From CBIHON01 sp966211965 (GTDB taxonomy: Bacteria; Pseudomonadota; Gammaproteobacteria; Burkholderiales; Burkholderiaceae_D): a stretch of 64,000 nt of DNA. Positions 42,724 through 54,000 of the stretch are shown one piece after another. The position numbers and the translations under genes were made by a program. Below the pieces are notes generated by a model that saw nothing but the letters and a program-made list of their open reading frames with translations, was not told where the DNA came from and searched no databases. The stretch lies in NCBI GenBank assembly GCA_966211965.1, contig CBIHON010000012.1, forward strand, positions 62,001 to 126,000, in the 5' to 3' direction. Within the stretch, counting starts at the first letter, position 1. Each line of letters opens with the position of its first letter.

Positions 42724-45330
42724 ATGGAATTAGCAGAAGCCCTGTCCCTAGGAATGGCGGGGATAGCGGGAATGGTGACGTTTGCGGCAATCGTTCTGAT
42801 GATGCAAGTATTCGCTGCCATGATTCAGGTTTTGCGCGCTCCTTTGTGGCCCGTAAAATGCGTTGAGCCCGGCGTGCAGCAGCATTTGCATGGTGAACGA
42901 CTGCTTGCGGTAAATGAACTGACAGTACTGGGGTTCAACCAGATTTTCTGTTGGATGGAAGAAAGCGGGCCTGACCGCCATTTCAGTGTATTGTTTCGCC
43001 ACGAAGCGGAGCCAGCGCTCGCAGTCTTGAGTTTTCAAGCGCACATGGCGACATATCCGGTTGTGTTTTACAGTTTCGATATTCACGGCAATGTGCTGTT
43101 GACTCCTAACATGAGCATTTCAAAGGTGGTCGATTCCCCATCCGTGTTGCGCCTCGATCCGCGCGTGAAATCGCTTGCAATGCACTGGCAGGCGCATCGC
43201 GCACGATTGCACAATCTACCTTCGTTGGAAGGCAGCGATGAAGAAGCGGCTCGCCGCATCATGGCGTTGACCGAAAACGCATTCGAAGAATGGCGAAACA
43301 AAGGCGCCGTCGCTCAGGCCGGCGGGGCTTGGTATGTAACGCCCAAATCGGCGTTGCGCATGGCGCTGACGCTGCTGCGGGTGCATGCCAAAGTGCGGCG
43401 TGGATACGATTGCGCGATCATAGGCAGCGAATATCAAAGTGCATACTTCGCATATTGTTTTGCTGGGATTGAAACGTACGCTGCACGATTAGTCAAATAT
43501 GAAAGCATCAAAACTTGCTTGCTCAGCATGGCGCCGATAGCGCCCGTGCTTTGTTTTTTGACATTGACATGTGGCTGGCAAGTTGTCGTTGTCATGAGTG
43601 CAGTAACACTGGTGCATGAGATGGGACGTGTACTGGCGATGCGGGCGCTTGGCTATCGGGACATAAGCATATTTTATGGACCGCTCCCCGGCACATCGCT
43701 CATTCCCGAATCGAAAGAACTGCCGGCCTGGAAAAGAGTTTTCGTGCAACTTGCCGGTACATTGCCTGGGCTCTTCTTCGGAGTAGGTTTGCTCTGGTAT
43801 CTGATGACGCATCCACCAAGCGGTGAAAGCGGTCCTTGGGCTATGGCTCTTATGCTTCCTATTCTCATCAATTTGCTAGTTTTGCTCCCGGTTCTGCCGG
43901 CGAGCGGCGGTCAATTGCTTGAGTTCGGCGTGTTTTGCCGCTGGCCGCACATGCGTATTGTAGTTAAAGTGCTTGTTCTAGGCGTATTGATATGGTTCAT
44001 GTTTTGGAGCAATTCACAGGGTATTTGGATGGTTGGCGGAATCGTGGGTGGCTTGACTCTCCTTGGGTTGATTCAATCTCTAAAGTTAATGCGACTGCAG
44101 CGAATACCGTTGGAGGGATTGAACGAAGGAGAGCAATTGACGAAACTTTTCGAAGAGGCGCGCAAGACGTTTCGAACACAATCGCTGATTGCTCAGATTG
44201 GGCCGGTCAGACTCGCATTGTTGTCCAGCAATATTCGTCCGCCGCGTCTTTGGGAAAGCATGCTGATTCTGTTGTTATTGCTCGGTTTGTGGGCCGGCGC
44301 CGGATTCGCCATTACCCGTTACTGGGACCAGTTTCGATTGTTCAGTGCCGAAAAAGTGCTGCGTACGCAGGCACAAGCTGCTTTCGATTCCGCCTATTCG
44401 TCCTACGCTCGCGACAACTACGCCAAGGCTTCGCCGTGGTACAAGAAACTGGTGCAGCAGGCGCGAGAACTCGATGCAACAGATGTTCGCCAAATAGATA
44501 TGGCTGTCATGAAAACATTCTGGATGCGCGAGCCGCAACGCGGTGCGCGGCTCGACGCATTGTTGAAGCAGGGGCGCGACGGCTATTACTACTCGATTAA
44601 TGGCATTGCATGCCAGAGGTTGAACCACATTTACTGGAAAAATCATCAAGCGGCACCGCAAGAACAGGAGGTCGCTCTGCGAGAGGCGATCGCTCAGGTC
44701 ATGCAGTTGGCTCCTTCCGCGTATGGCGGCACAATCGAAGCCCGCATACGCGTGGCCGAAGCGGTTGACTTGAGTGGAGAGGCGGATCGGGCGCTCGCGA
44801 TGTTGAACGCCGAGAAAGACACTGCAGAAATGCGCGCTTGCCGATGTGGGAAAAATCCCTTGCTTCATCCGCATGTCTGGTTCCTTATCTCGCATGATCG
44901 AGCCAGTCATGCGGTGACGTTGCTTCAGCGTCCCGAGTATGCCGAGGATGTCAAGCGACCCGGCAGCGAGCTTGCGCTTGATTATGCATGGGCGCTGCTT
45001 TCGGCAAATCGGATATCGGAAGGTGTGGAACAAATGCGGCTGGCGGCATATGACGAGCGTGCGCAACCAGGCTTTACCCATCGGTTGTCCGGAGTACCTA
45101 CTTATTCTCCCAATCATCTGATCTATCCGCTGGATATGATGCATGCATTGCGGCAGGCTGGCCGCACGGATGAAGCGCGCACGTTGATGACAGAGGAAAC
45201 CCGCTGGGCCTGCAAAAAGGAGTATCGAAATCCTGATGATCCGGCGGTCAGGCTTTGGGAAAGAGTGCGTTTCAAATTATTGCGGCAGGCTGCCGTTGCA
45301 GCATGTCCTGTTGCTGAGAGGGCGTTATAG
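42724..45330 (+). CDS. Multi-pass membrane protein with a degenerate M50-like core and helical C-terminal domain
   Basis: An 868-residue protein with an N-terminal membrane helix (MVTFAAIVLMMQVFAAMIQV) and a soluble domain to about residue 255. A cluster of about five helices follows at roughly 260-465. Its core VTLVHEMGRVLAMRALGY resembles the M50 site-2 protease HExxH motif, but the second His is Arg (R302). The second site, normally LDGG, reads PASGG (S394). Two zinc ligands are missing, so it is probably not a protease. After another helix (MLILLLLLGLWAGAGFAI) comes a TPR-like helical domain of about 300 residues. AGGGAAAG precedes the chosen ATG. The acylase gene follows by 27 bp. Confidence 0.75.
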   Translation: MELAEALSLGMAGIAGMVTFAAIVLMMQVFAAMIQVLRAPLWPVKCVEPGVQQHLHGERLLAVNELTVLGFNQIFCWMEESGPDRHFSVLFRHEAEPALAVLSFQAHMATYPVVFYSFDIHGNVLLTPNMSISKVVDSPSVLRLDPRVKSLAMHWQAHRARLHNLPSLEGSDEEAARRIMALTENAFEEWRNKGAVAQAGGAWYVTPKSALRMALTLLRVHAKVRRGYDCAIIGSEYQSAYFAYCFAGIETYAARLVKYESIKTCLLSMAPIAPVLCFLTLTCGWQVVVVMSAVTLVHEMGRVLAMRALGYRDISIFYGPLPGTSLIPESKELPAWKRVFVQLAGTLPGLFFGVGLLWYLMTHPPSGESGPWAMALMLPILINLLVLLPVLPASGGQLLEFGVFCRWPHMRIVVKVLVLGVLIWFMFWSNSQGIWMVGGIVGGLTLLGLIQSLKLMRLQRIPLEGLNEGEQLTKLFEEARKTFRTQSLIAQIGPVRLALLSSNIRPPRLWESMLILLLLLGLWAGAGFAITRYWDQFRLFSAEKVLRTQAQAAFDSAYSSYARDNYAKASPWYKKLVQQARELDATDVRQIDMAVMKTFWMREPQRGARLDALLKQGRDGYYYSINGIACQRLNHIYWKNHQAAPQEQEVALREAIAQVMQLAPSAYGGTIEARIRVAEAVDLSGEADRALAMLNAEKDTAEMRACRCGKNPLLHPHVWFLISHDRASHAVTLLQRPEYAEDVKRPGSELALDYAWALLSANRISEGVEQMRLAAYDERAQPGFTHRLSGVPTYSPNHLIYPLDMMHALRQAGRTDEARTLMTEETRWACKKEYRNPDDPAVRLWERVRFKLLRQAAVAACPVAERAL

Positions 45331-45357
45331 CCAAACTCAGACACAAGAGGAAACCAT

Positions 45358-47790
45358 ATGGTCAAAGTTTTTAAAAAAATCGGCCTGGCGCTGATCGTCG
45401 TGCTTGCCGGCTTGCTGATCGCACTGCTCTGGTACCGCGGCGCGAGTCAGCCGCAAATCGACGGCACGATTAAACTGGCCGGCCCGGGCGCGGCCATTGA
45501 TATCGTGCGCGACGCCGAAGGCATTCCCCACATCTATGCCAAATCTCCAGACGACGCCTATTTTGCGCTTGGCTTTGTGCATGCCCAGGATCGCTTGTGG
45601 CAACTCGAACTGAACCGGCGCATCCCGGCCGGGCGCATGGCGGAAATTCTTGGACCAAATGCGGTCGATACCGACCGTTTTTTGCGTGCGCTCGGTGTGC
45701 GGCGCAACGCCGAAGCGATTCAGGCAAACCTGGCTCCGGAGACGCGTGCCGTCTTGGATGCCTATACCAATGGCATTAATGCTTACTTGGATAACCGTAG
45801 CGGCCCTCTGCCTCCGGAATTCCTATTGACCGGTGCACCAGCGCCGGCGCACTGGCAGGCGGCAGACTCCATCGGCTGGCAAACGATGATGGCCTGGGAT
45901 CTCGGCGCCAACTGGTCGCAGGAGCTGTTGCGCATGCGGTTGTCGCAGCGCCTGACGCTCGATCAAATCAATCAATTCCTGGCGCCGTATCCAGGCGATC
46001 CGGTGTTGCCGACGCAGGACTTTACCAAGTTGTACCGAGAGCTGGCCGGCACCACGCAGCAACTTGCTGCCGTCGCGAAAATTGCGCCGCCGTCCTATGT
46101 CGACGGTATGGGTTCAAACAACTGGGTTGTATCGGGCGCCTTGTCGGAAAGCGGCAAGCCTCTGCTGGCCAACGATCCGCATCTGGGTTTGTCGGCGCCT
46201 GCGCTGTGGTACTTCGCCCACTTGTCGGCGCCTGGATTAAATACGATCGGCGCCACCTTGCCCGGCGTGCCGAGCGTGATATTGGGTCGCAACGATCGTA
46301 TCGCCTGGGGCTTTACCAATACCGGACCGGACGTGCAGGACTTGTATATCGAACGCGTCAACCCCGCCAACGCCAAGCAATACCAGACGCCGGACGGTTG
46401 GGCCGATTTCAAGAGCAGGACCGAAACCATCAAGGTCAAAGGTCAGCCCGACGTGCAGATGGAGGTGCGCGAAACGCGGCATGGCCCTGTCATCACCGGC
46501 GCCTTGCCGATCGTTGACAAGGCGCCGATCGACGCCAAAAAATATGTGATTGCCTTCGCCTGGACAGCGTTGCGGTCCGACGACCTCGGCCTGCAAGCGG
46601 GACTGAAACTGAACCGGGCTAAAAACTGGCAGGAATTCCTGGACAGTACGAAGGATATCGGCGCACCGCAGCAGAACATCGTGTATGCCGATGTCGACGG
46701 CAATATCGGCTATGTAGCGCCGGCCCGGGTACCGATCCGCAAGCCGGACAACGACTTGAAGGGACTGGCGCCGGCGCCCGGCTGGGACGCGCGTTACGAT
46801 TGGGATGGATTCATTCCGTTTGAGCAATTGCCTCGGCAATACAATCCGGCATCGCAACGGGTGATCACGGCCAATGAAAAAATCGTGAAGAACGATTATC
46901 CGTACTTCCTCACCAGCGAGTGGGCCTCGCCTTACCGCGCCCATCGCATTGCCGAACTGCTCGATGCCAAACCCAAGCACAGCATGGCCAGCTTCGCAGA
47001 AATCCAGAAGGATCACGTCTCGCTCGCAGCCCAGGAGCTGCTGCCCCTCCTGCGCAAGGTCCAGCCGCGCTCCGAGCGAGCCCGAAGCGCTGTCGACGCC
47101 TTGAAAAAATGGACAGGCTCAATGGATAGTGATCGCTCAGAACCGTTGATATACACCGCGTGGACGCGTGAAGCCTCGCGTCAGATATTCGCCGACGAAT
47201 TGGGCGACGCGCTGATGAAGGACTATTGGGAGCAGCGCAATGTGCATTTATCGATGGTCAATGTGCTGAAGAATATCGACGGCCAGGGCAAGTGGTGCAA
47301 TGAGGTCAAAAGCGACGGTACGGTCAAACAGCAAAGCTGCGACGATCTGCTGTCAACCTCGCTGGAAGCCGCGCTGAACGACCTGGAAAAGCGCTACGGC
47401 GCCGACAGGGCGCGATGGCGTTGGGGCGAGGCGCATGCTGCGCGCTCCGAGCATCGTCCTTTCGGCAAGATTGCGGCTTTGGCGAAAGTCTTCGATATCA
47501 GGATTCCGTCGCCGGGCGATACCTTTACCGTCAACGTCGGACGCCACAATTTGCGCGACGAAAGCGAACCGTTTGCCAATCGCCATGCGGCCAGCTTGCG
47601 CGCGCTGTACGACCTGTCCGATCTGGAAAAATCACGTTTCATCCATTCCACCGGACAGTCGGGCAATGTTCTTTCCCGGTTGTATCGTAATTACTCGCAG
47701 CGCTGGGCAGAGGTCGAGTATCTGCCAATGCAGACCAAGCGAGAATCGGTCGAAAAAAACAAAATGGGGCTCCTGACGCTAACTCCTTGA
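45358..47790 (+). CDS. Penicillin acylase family Ntn hydrolase
   Basis: An N-terminal nucleophile amidohydrolase precursor of 810 residues. A single N-terminal hydrophobic segment (IGLALIVVLAGLLIALLWYR) directs export. The alpha part has VRDAEGIPHIYAKSPDDAYF and ALGFVHAQDRLWQLELNRRI. Autocleavage is expected before Ser253 in GMGSNNWVVSG, giving the catalytic beta chain, with LANDPHLGLSAPALWYFAHL and GRNDRIAWGFTNTGPDVQDL. Family members cleave amides such as beta-lactam side chains, acyl-homoserine lactones or acyl caps of siderophore precursors. The substrate here is unknown. It is likely co-transcribed with the preceding membrane protein. Confidence 0.93.
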   Translation: MVKVFKKIGLALIVVLAGLLIALLWYRGASQPQIDGTIKLAGPGAAIDIVRDAEGIPHIYAKSPDDAYFALGFVHAQDRLWQLELNRRIPAGRMAEILGPNAVDTDRFLRALGVRRNAEAIQANLAPETRAVLDAYTNGINAYLDNRSGPLPPEFLLTGAPAPAHWQAADSIGWQTMMAWDLGANWSQELLRMRLSQRLTLDQINQFLAPYPGDPVLPTQDFTKLYRELAGTTQQLAAVAKIAPPSYVDGMGSNNWVVSGALSESGKPLLANDPHLGLSAPALWYFAHLSAPGLNTIGATLPGVPSVILGRNDRIAWGFTNTGPDVQDLYIERVNPANAKQYQTPDGWADFKSRTETIKVKGQPDVQMEVRETRHGPVITGALPIVDKAPIDAKKYVIAFAWTALRSDDLGLQAGLKLNRAKNWQEFLDSTKDIGAPQQNIVYADVDGNIGYVAPARVPIRKPDNDLKGLAPAPGWDARYDWDGFIPFEQLPRQYNPASQRVITANEKIVKNDYPYFLTSEWASPYRAHRIAELLDAKPKHSMASFAEIQKDHVSLAAQELLPLLRKVQPRSERARSAVDALKKWTGSMDSDRSEPLIYTAWTREASRQIFADELGDALMKDYWEQRNVHLSMVNVLKNIDGQGKWCNEVKSDGTVKQQSCDDLLSTSLEAALNDLEKRYGADRARWRWGEAHAARSEHRPFGKIAALAKVFDIRIPSPGDTFTVNVGRHNLRDESEPFANRHAASLRALYDLSDLEKSRFIHSTGQSGNVLSRLYRNYSQRWAEVEYLPMQTKRESVEKNKMGLLTLTP

Positions 47791-47811
47791 TCAGGCCGGC
47801 AATTTGATTTG

Positions 47812-47943
47812 CTACCAGCCTGGCGCGTGCCTGAACAACGCAGCCAAGGCGTGTGCATCTCGAATTGATTGCTGCGGCAAGTTGTCCGCTTGCCGCCAGA
47901 GTGCATCATGGCTCTGCGAGGTTGGCTGTGTGTTCCAGTGCAT
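47812..47943 (-). CDS. Possible 43-residue peptide downstream of the NRPS gene
   Basis: A minus-strand ORF from ATG 47943 (HWNTQPTSQSHDALWRQADN, SIRDAHALAALFRHAPGW) has natural-looking composition and ends in TAG. It sits between the converging NRPS and acylase genes. There is no clear ribosome-binding site and no family. It could be the last gene of the NRPS transcript, a relic, or chance. The surrounding 47791-48084 holds nothing else I recognise. Confidence 0.3.
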   Translation of the reverse strand: MHWNTQPTSQSHDALWRQADNLPQQSIRDAHALAALFRHAPGW

Positions 47944-48084
47944 CTGGGAGTAAGGAACCAATTGTATTCATTTCGGCGGGCGGGTCCGGCACTCGTGGCA
48001 AGTCCTGAGCCAGTCATACCGCCGGCAACAACATGTTGAGCCAGCCCATGGTGCCGAATCATTTTCCGAGGCGGGCATCCCTTA

Positions 48085-51000
48085 TCAGCACCCTACCGCC
48101 AGCATCCGCACAATTTCTGCGAGGTTCTCATCCAGCAGAATCAGATTCTCATGCCGGCCCGGCACGGTGCATTGGGTGCTGTGCACCATTGCATGGGTGT
48201 GTGCCAGCCAGTTCAGAGCCAGCTTTCCTTGTCGAATCGATTCTTCGGCGTGGAACACATGCAGGGGCGCGTGGATCTTGCCGGGGATGAAGTCGGCCAG
48301 CAGTGCGATATGTGCCTGCTGTATCTCGTATTGCTGCTGCAAAAACACGGCGTAGTGCGTGTCCAGCCCCAGCTCATCCGTCAGAAAAGCCGGACGCTCG
48401 GCAAGACGTTGTCCAAGATGTCCGGCGCCGTGCTCCGCGATATAGGCCGCAACGCGCGCATGCACTGCTGTCAGCGTCTCGCTCTGGTGCCCTATGTCGG
48501 CCTGCACCTGTGTGAATACCCAGACGATAAATTCATCGAAGCGTTGTAGCTTTCCGTCCTCATGCAGCATGCTGTCGAACAGTCCGACCCAGCCGACATG
48601 GCGGCCGGCCTGTTCCATGAAGTCAGCGATGCGGAAAGCAAGCACACCGCCCATCGACCAGCCGGCGAGATACACCGTTCCCTCGGGTTGGTGACGAAGT
48701 ATCTCGGACATATAACATCGGCATAGCGCATCGAAATCACCCGGTCCATTTGCCAGCCCTGCGATCTCGGGCGATTGGATCGCATAGACGGGATGCGCGG
48801 CGTTGATGCGGTCGGCCAGTTTGCGATAGCTGAATACCGTGCCGCCCGCCGGATGGATCAACCAGATCGGGTGCGCTTGCTCCTGCTGCGTCGGCATCTT
48901 CAGCGTCACAACCAGTTGCGGGGCGGGGCGATGCGAATCAATGACTGCGGCAAGCGTCGCAATGCTCGGTGACCGGAACAGCTGCGACAGCGGCAGCGCA
49001 ATTTGGAAAGCGTCGTTGATCCGTGCCAGCAGTTGCACGGCCAGCAGCGAATGGCCGCCGATGTGGAAGAAATTTTCGTCGCGGCCGATTTGTTCCCGTC
49101 CCAGCAACTCACTCCATAGTGCGGCCAACTGTTTTTCGGCCGGTATGGCAGGCGGCGCGTAGAAGTTCACAGCGAGATCGCCCTTGGCCCATTCCAATGC
49201 ATCGAGCGCCTTGCGGTCAATCTTGCCGTTGGTGTTGACGGGCAGGCGATCAAGCAACACGAAGTGTGCCGGCACCATGTAGTCGGGCAGGCTGCAGCGT
49301 AGTGATGCGCGCAGGCCGTTCACGGTGGATGCGCCGCAATCCGCTTCTTTCCCCTCGTCCGGCACGACATAAGCCACCAGTTGCAGGCCGCCGGCCGGCG
49401 CGGGCTGTGCCAGCACGACGGTTTCGTGGACGAAGGGCAACTGCGCCAAGGCAAATTCGATCTCGCCAATTTCGACGCGATAACCGCGAATCTTCACTTG
49501 GTCATCGATGCGACCGGCATATTCGATCTGCCCGTCGGGCAGGTAACGTGCCAGGTCGCCGCTGCGGTACATGCGCGCACCGGACTGTTCACTGAATGGA
49601 TTCTGAATGAAGCGTTCGGCAGTCAGATCGGGCCGTCCCAGATAGCCGCGCGCCAGTCCTTCGCCGCCGATGTAGAGTTCGCCCGTCACGCCGATCGGCA
49701 CCGGATGCAGATAGGCGTCGAGAATATAAATCTGCGTATTGGCGATGGGGCGGCCGATCGGCGGATGACGGCGGCCGTCGTCCGCGCAGGGATAGACGGT
49801 GGCGCAGACTGTCGCCTCGGTCGGACCGTAGGCATTGATGACGGTGTAGCGTTTCATCCACGGCGCGATCAGCGCATGGTCGTAGCGTTCCCCGGCGACC
49901 ACCAGCGTCTTCAGCTCGGGCAGCCGCTCGGCTGGCAGGGCGGCCAGCGAGGATGGCGTGAGCGTAACGAGCTCGATGTGATGCCGCAGCAATGTGTTCA
50001 GCAGATTCTGCCCCGGCAGTACCGCTTCGCCGGACGCCAGATAAAGCCGCGCCCCAGCCGTGAGCGCGGTAAAAATCTCGGACACCGACGCATCGAAATT
50101 GAAGGATGCCCACTGCAATACGCGGCAGCCGGGTCGCAGGCCGAAAGCCCGCTGCTGGGCCAGCACCAGGTTGATCAAGCCGCGATGATGGATCAGCGTC
50201 CCCTTCGGCTTGCCGGTGGAGCCGGAGGTGTAAATCACGTAGGCCAGATGGCCGGGCTGCGTCTGCGGCGGCGGATTGTGATCGGGCCATGCGGAAAACA
50301 ACGCGGCGTCGCGGTCCAGGCAGACAGGGGCGATCGCCATCGGCGGCACCCGGTCGAGCAGATGCTCCTGGGTCAGCACAAGCCTTGGTCGCGCGTCTTC
50401 GATCATGTATGACATCCGCGCAGGCGGCAGCGCCGGGTCGAGCGGCAGGTAGGCTCCGCCCGCCTTGAGTACGCCGAAGACGGCGATGACCATCTCCAGC
50501 GAACGTTCGACACAGATGCCGACAATATCGTCGACGCCGACCCCATGAGTGCGCAAATAGTGGGCCAAACTGTTGGCCCTAGCATTCAGCTCGGCATAGG
50601 TGAGGCGCTGGTCTTGGAACACCGCCGCAACCTGGTCGGGATAGTCGCTGACGCAGGCTTCGAACATTTGATGAATGGTTGGGTGCGGCGGCAAGGCGCT
50701 ATGCGTACGGTTCCATTCGACCAGCAACTGATGCCGTTCCGCCTCCGACAGCATCGGCAGCTCGGCGATGGATGCGTCCGGCTGCGTGACGATGGCTTGC
50801 AGCAGATGGCAGAAATGCCGGCTCAAGCGCATGATCGTATCGCGCTCGAACAGATCGGAATTGAACTCGAATGCACCCTGCAAGCCATGCTCCTGTTCGA
50901 TCACATGCAAGGTCAGGTCGAATTTGGCAATGGCGGGTAGGTCAAGATTCAGGGGTTCTGCCTGCAGGCCATCGTCATTCCATGCTGCCGTACTGGCTGG

Positions 51001-54000
51001 CGCATTCTGCAGCACGAACATCGCCTGAAACAGAGGCGCATGGCTGAGGTGCCGTTCCGGCTGCAGGACATCCACCAGCTGTTCGAACGGAATATCCTGA
51101 TGCGCGTAGGCCGCTAGCGCCATCTCGCGCGTCTGCTGCAGCAAGTGGGTAAACGACAACCCGCCGTTGAGCCGGAAACGCAGGACCAGCGTGTTGACGA
51201 AGAAGCCGATCAAGTCCCTGACTTCAGGGCACTGGCGGCTGGCCACCGGCGTGCCGATGCACACGTCGTTTTGGCCGCTGTAGCGGCTCAGCAGCAGCGC
51301 AAAGGCGGCGGACAGCGTCATGAAGAGCGTCGTGTGCGTGTTGCGGCAGAGCGCGCGCAGGCCGGCTGTCAGCGTGGCGTTCATCTCGAAGGTGATGCGT
51401 CCGCCGCGATAAGACTGCACCGCCGGGCGCGGATGGTCGGTCGGCAGAGCCAGCAACGCCGGCGCATCGTCGAGCTGACTACGCCAGTAGGCAAGTTGCT
51501 GCTCGCGAACGGTATCCTGCAACTGCGCACGCTGCCACACGGCGAAGTCGGCGTACTGTACCGGCAGGGCAGGCAGGGAGGGCGCCATGCCACGGCGGCG
51601 GGCATGATAAAACACGGCCAGATCACGTTGCACAATATTGGCCGACCAGGCATCGCCGGCGATATGATGCAGCGTCAGCAGCAGCCAGTGTTCATGCTCA
51701 TCGAGGCGAAGCAATTGCGCGCGCAGCATGGGCGTTGCGCGTAGATCGAAGGGGCGCTGCGCTTCGGCCGCCGCCAGGCGTTGCGCTTCAGAGTGGCGCT
51801 GCGGCATTGGCTGCAAGCGCAAGTCGTGCACGATAAGCGGCACCGGAGCAATGGCAGCAATCCGCTGCACTGTTACGCCGTCGATCACATCAAATGCCGT
51901 GCGCAGCACCTCATGCCGCGCGACAAGGTCATTCAACGCGCCTTCGATGGCGGGCACATCCAACTCGCCGCGCAAGCGCAGGCCGCCCGGCATGTTATAC
52001 AGGGCGCTGCCCGGCTCCAGCTGATCGAGAAACCATAGTCGCTGCTGCGAAAAAGATAACGGCAGTGGCGCGCTGCGCCCCACCGGCAGCAATGCCGGTT
52101 CGGTGGCATGCAGAGCCTGCTGTTGTTCTTCAATGCGAACGGCCAGTTCGCGCAGTGTCGGCGCTTCGAAGATGGCGCGCAAGGGCAGTTCAGTATTGAA
52201 CGCCTTGCGCACTTGCGCCATCACTTGCGTCGCCAGCAATGAATGTCCGCCCAGATGAAAGAAGTTGTCGTCGCGATTTATGCGCGTGTGGCCGAGCAGA
52301 GCCGACCAGATGTGGTGCAGGCCCTCCTCGACGGCAGTCGCTGGCATTTCCCTCGGTCGCTCTTCTTCCGGCCAGGGTAGCGGAGCCAGCGCCTTGCGGT
52401 CGATCTTGCCATTGGCATTGACCGGCAACCGGTCCAGCATGACAAAGCGGGCGGGGATCATGGCGTACGGCAAGCCATGCGCAAGTACGCGCCGCAGTCC
52501 GTCTGCGTCGATCGGGGCGCTACCCGTGTGCGGCCCCTGCAAGGTCCAATATGCGACGATTTCCAGGTCGGCATTCCGGCCCTGGCGAGCGATCACGGCT
52601 GCATCGCCGACGCCAGCGCAAGAGCGAAGCCGGGATTCGATTTCGCCCAGTTCGATGCGCTGCCCGCGAATCTTGATTTGATGATCGCGCCGGCCGAGAT
52701 AAGCGATCGTGCCGTCGGCGCGATAACGGCCGCGGTCACCGGTACGGTAGAAGCGTGCGCCCGGCTGGAACGGATGGGTGACGAAGGCTTGCGCGCTGGT
52801 CTCGGGATCGTTCAGATAACCGCGTCCGACCCCTGCGCCGGCGACGCAGATTTCCCCCGGCACGTCGATGGGCACCGGTTGCAGACGCGCATCCAGCACG
52901 AACAACTGCGTATTGGCCGTCGGCCGGCCGATCGGCACCGAAGCGAGGGGACGGAAGGCTTTCGCTTCTTCCATCGAACGTACCGCAAGATACGCCACAT
53001 TGTCGGCACACTCGGCCGGTCCATAGATATTGATCAGTGGGGTCGTCGGAAAACGTTCGAACCAGGCTTGCGCCAGGCTCGGCGGCAGCGCTTCGCCAAT
53101 AGACAGTACCCAGCGCAGGGAGAAGGACAAGTGCTCTAGCGGTACCTCGACCAGATGCCGCATCATGCTCGGCACGACCTGCAAGATGCTTACCTGTTGC
53201 TCCGCCAGCGCCTGCAGCAACAACTGCGGATCATGGGCTACCTGATCGGGCATGATATGGACGGTACCGCCCAACAGAGGCGCCGCCAGAAACTGCCAGA
53301 CCGAGATGTCGAATGCGGGGGAGGCCGTCTGCGCCACCCGGTCGTCAGCACTCAGGCCGAGTGTGGGGACTTTGCCGTATAAATTGTTGAGCATGCCTTT
53401 ATGTTCGACCATTGCCCCCTTGGGTTGCCCGGTGGAGCCGGAGGTGAAGATCACATAGGCCAGATCGTCTGGCGAACCAGCGGGCGGCAGCGGCGTCGCG
53501 TCGCCACCCAGCCAAAGTCTTTCAGCTATCAGCGTAATCGGGTGGTGGTCGAGGCCGGCCAGCAAGGGATCGAGCAGGGACAGGGAGCCTGCGGAGACGA
53601 GGAGGAACGGGACCTTGCCGCGCGCTACGATATCCTTCAAACGCTGGACAGGATGCCGGACATCCAGCGGAACATACGCGGCGCCCGCCTTGAAGATAGC
53701 GATCATCATCGTCAGGAAGCACAGGCTGCGTTCGCCTGCCACACCCACCAAGGTATCCGGCCCGGCGCCTGCGGCAACCAGTGCGCGCGCAATGCGCGTG
53801 CTGCGCTCGTCGAGTTCGCGGTAGGTGAAGCTGTCATCCATGCAGACGGCGGCGATTTTGTCGGAATGACGCGCCACTTGTTCGGCGAACAGGGCGGCAT
53901 AGCCGCGATCCAGAGGAAAATCATGCTGAGACCGGTTCAAGTCTTCGAGCAGGAAGCGGCGCTCTTGCTCGGTCAGCAGGGCGAGCGTAGCGACCGGCGT

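Noticed and set aside
52477..53139. Long plus-strand ORFs opposite the NRPS (also 49381-50412, 53401-54249, 54256-55185, 56779-57888)
   Set aside because: All are mirror ORFs of the repetitive NRPS domains, with repeated similar nonsense sequence in each module.
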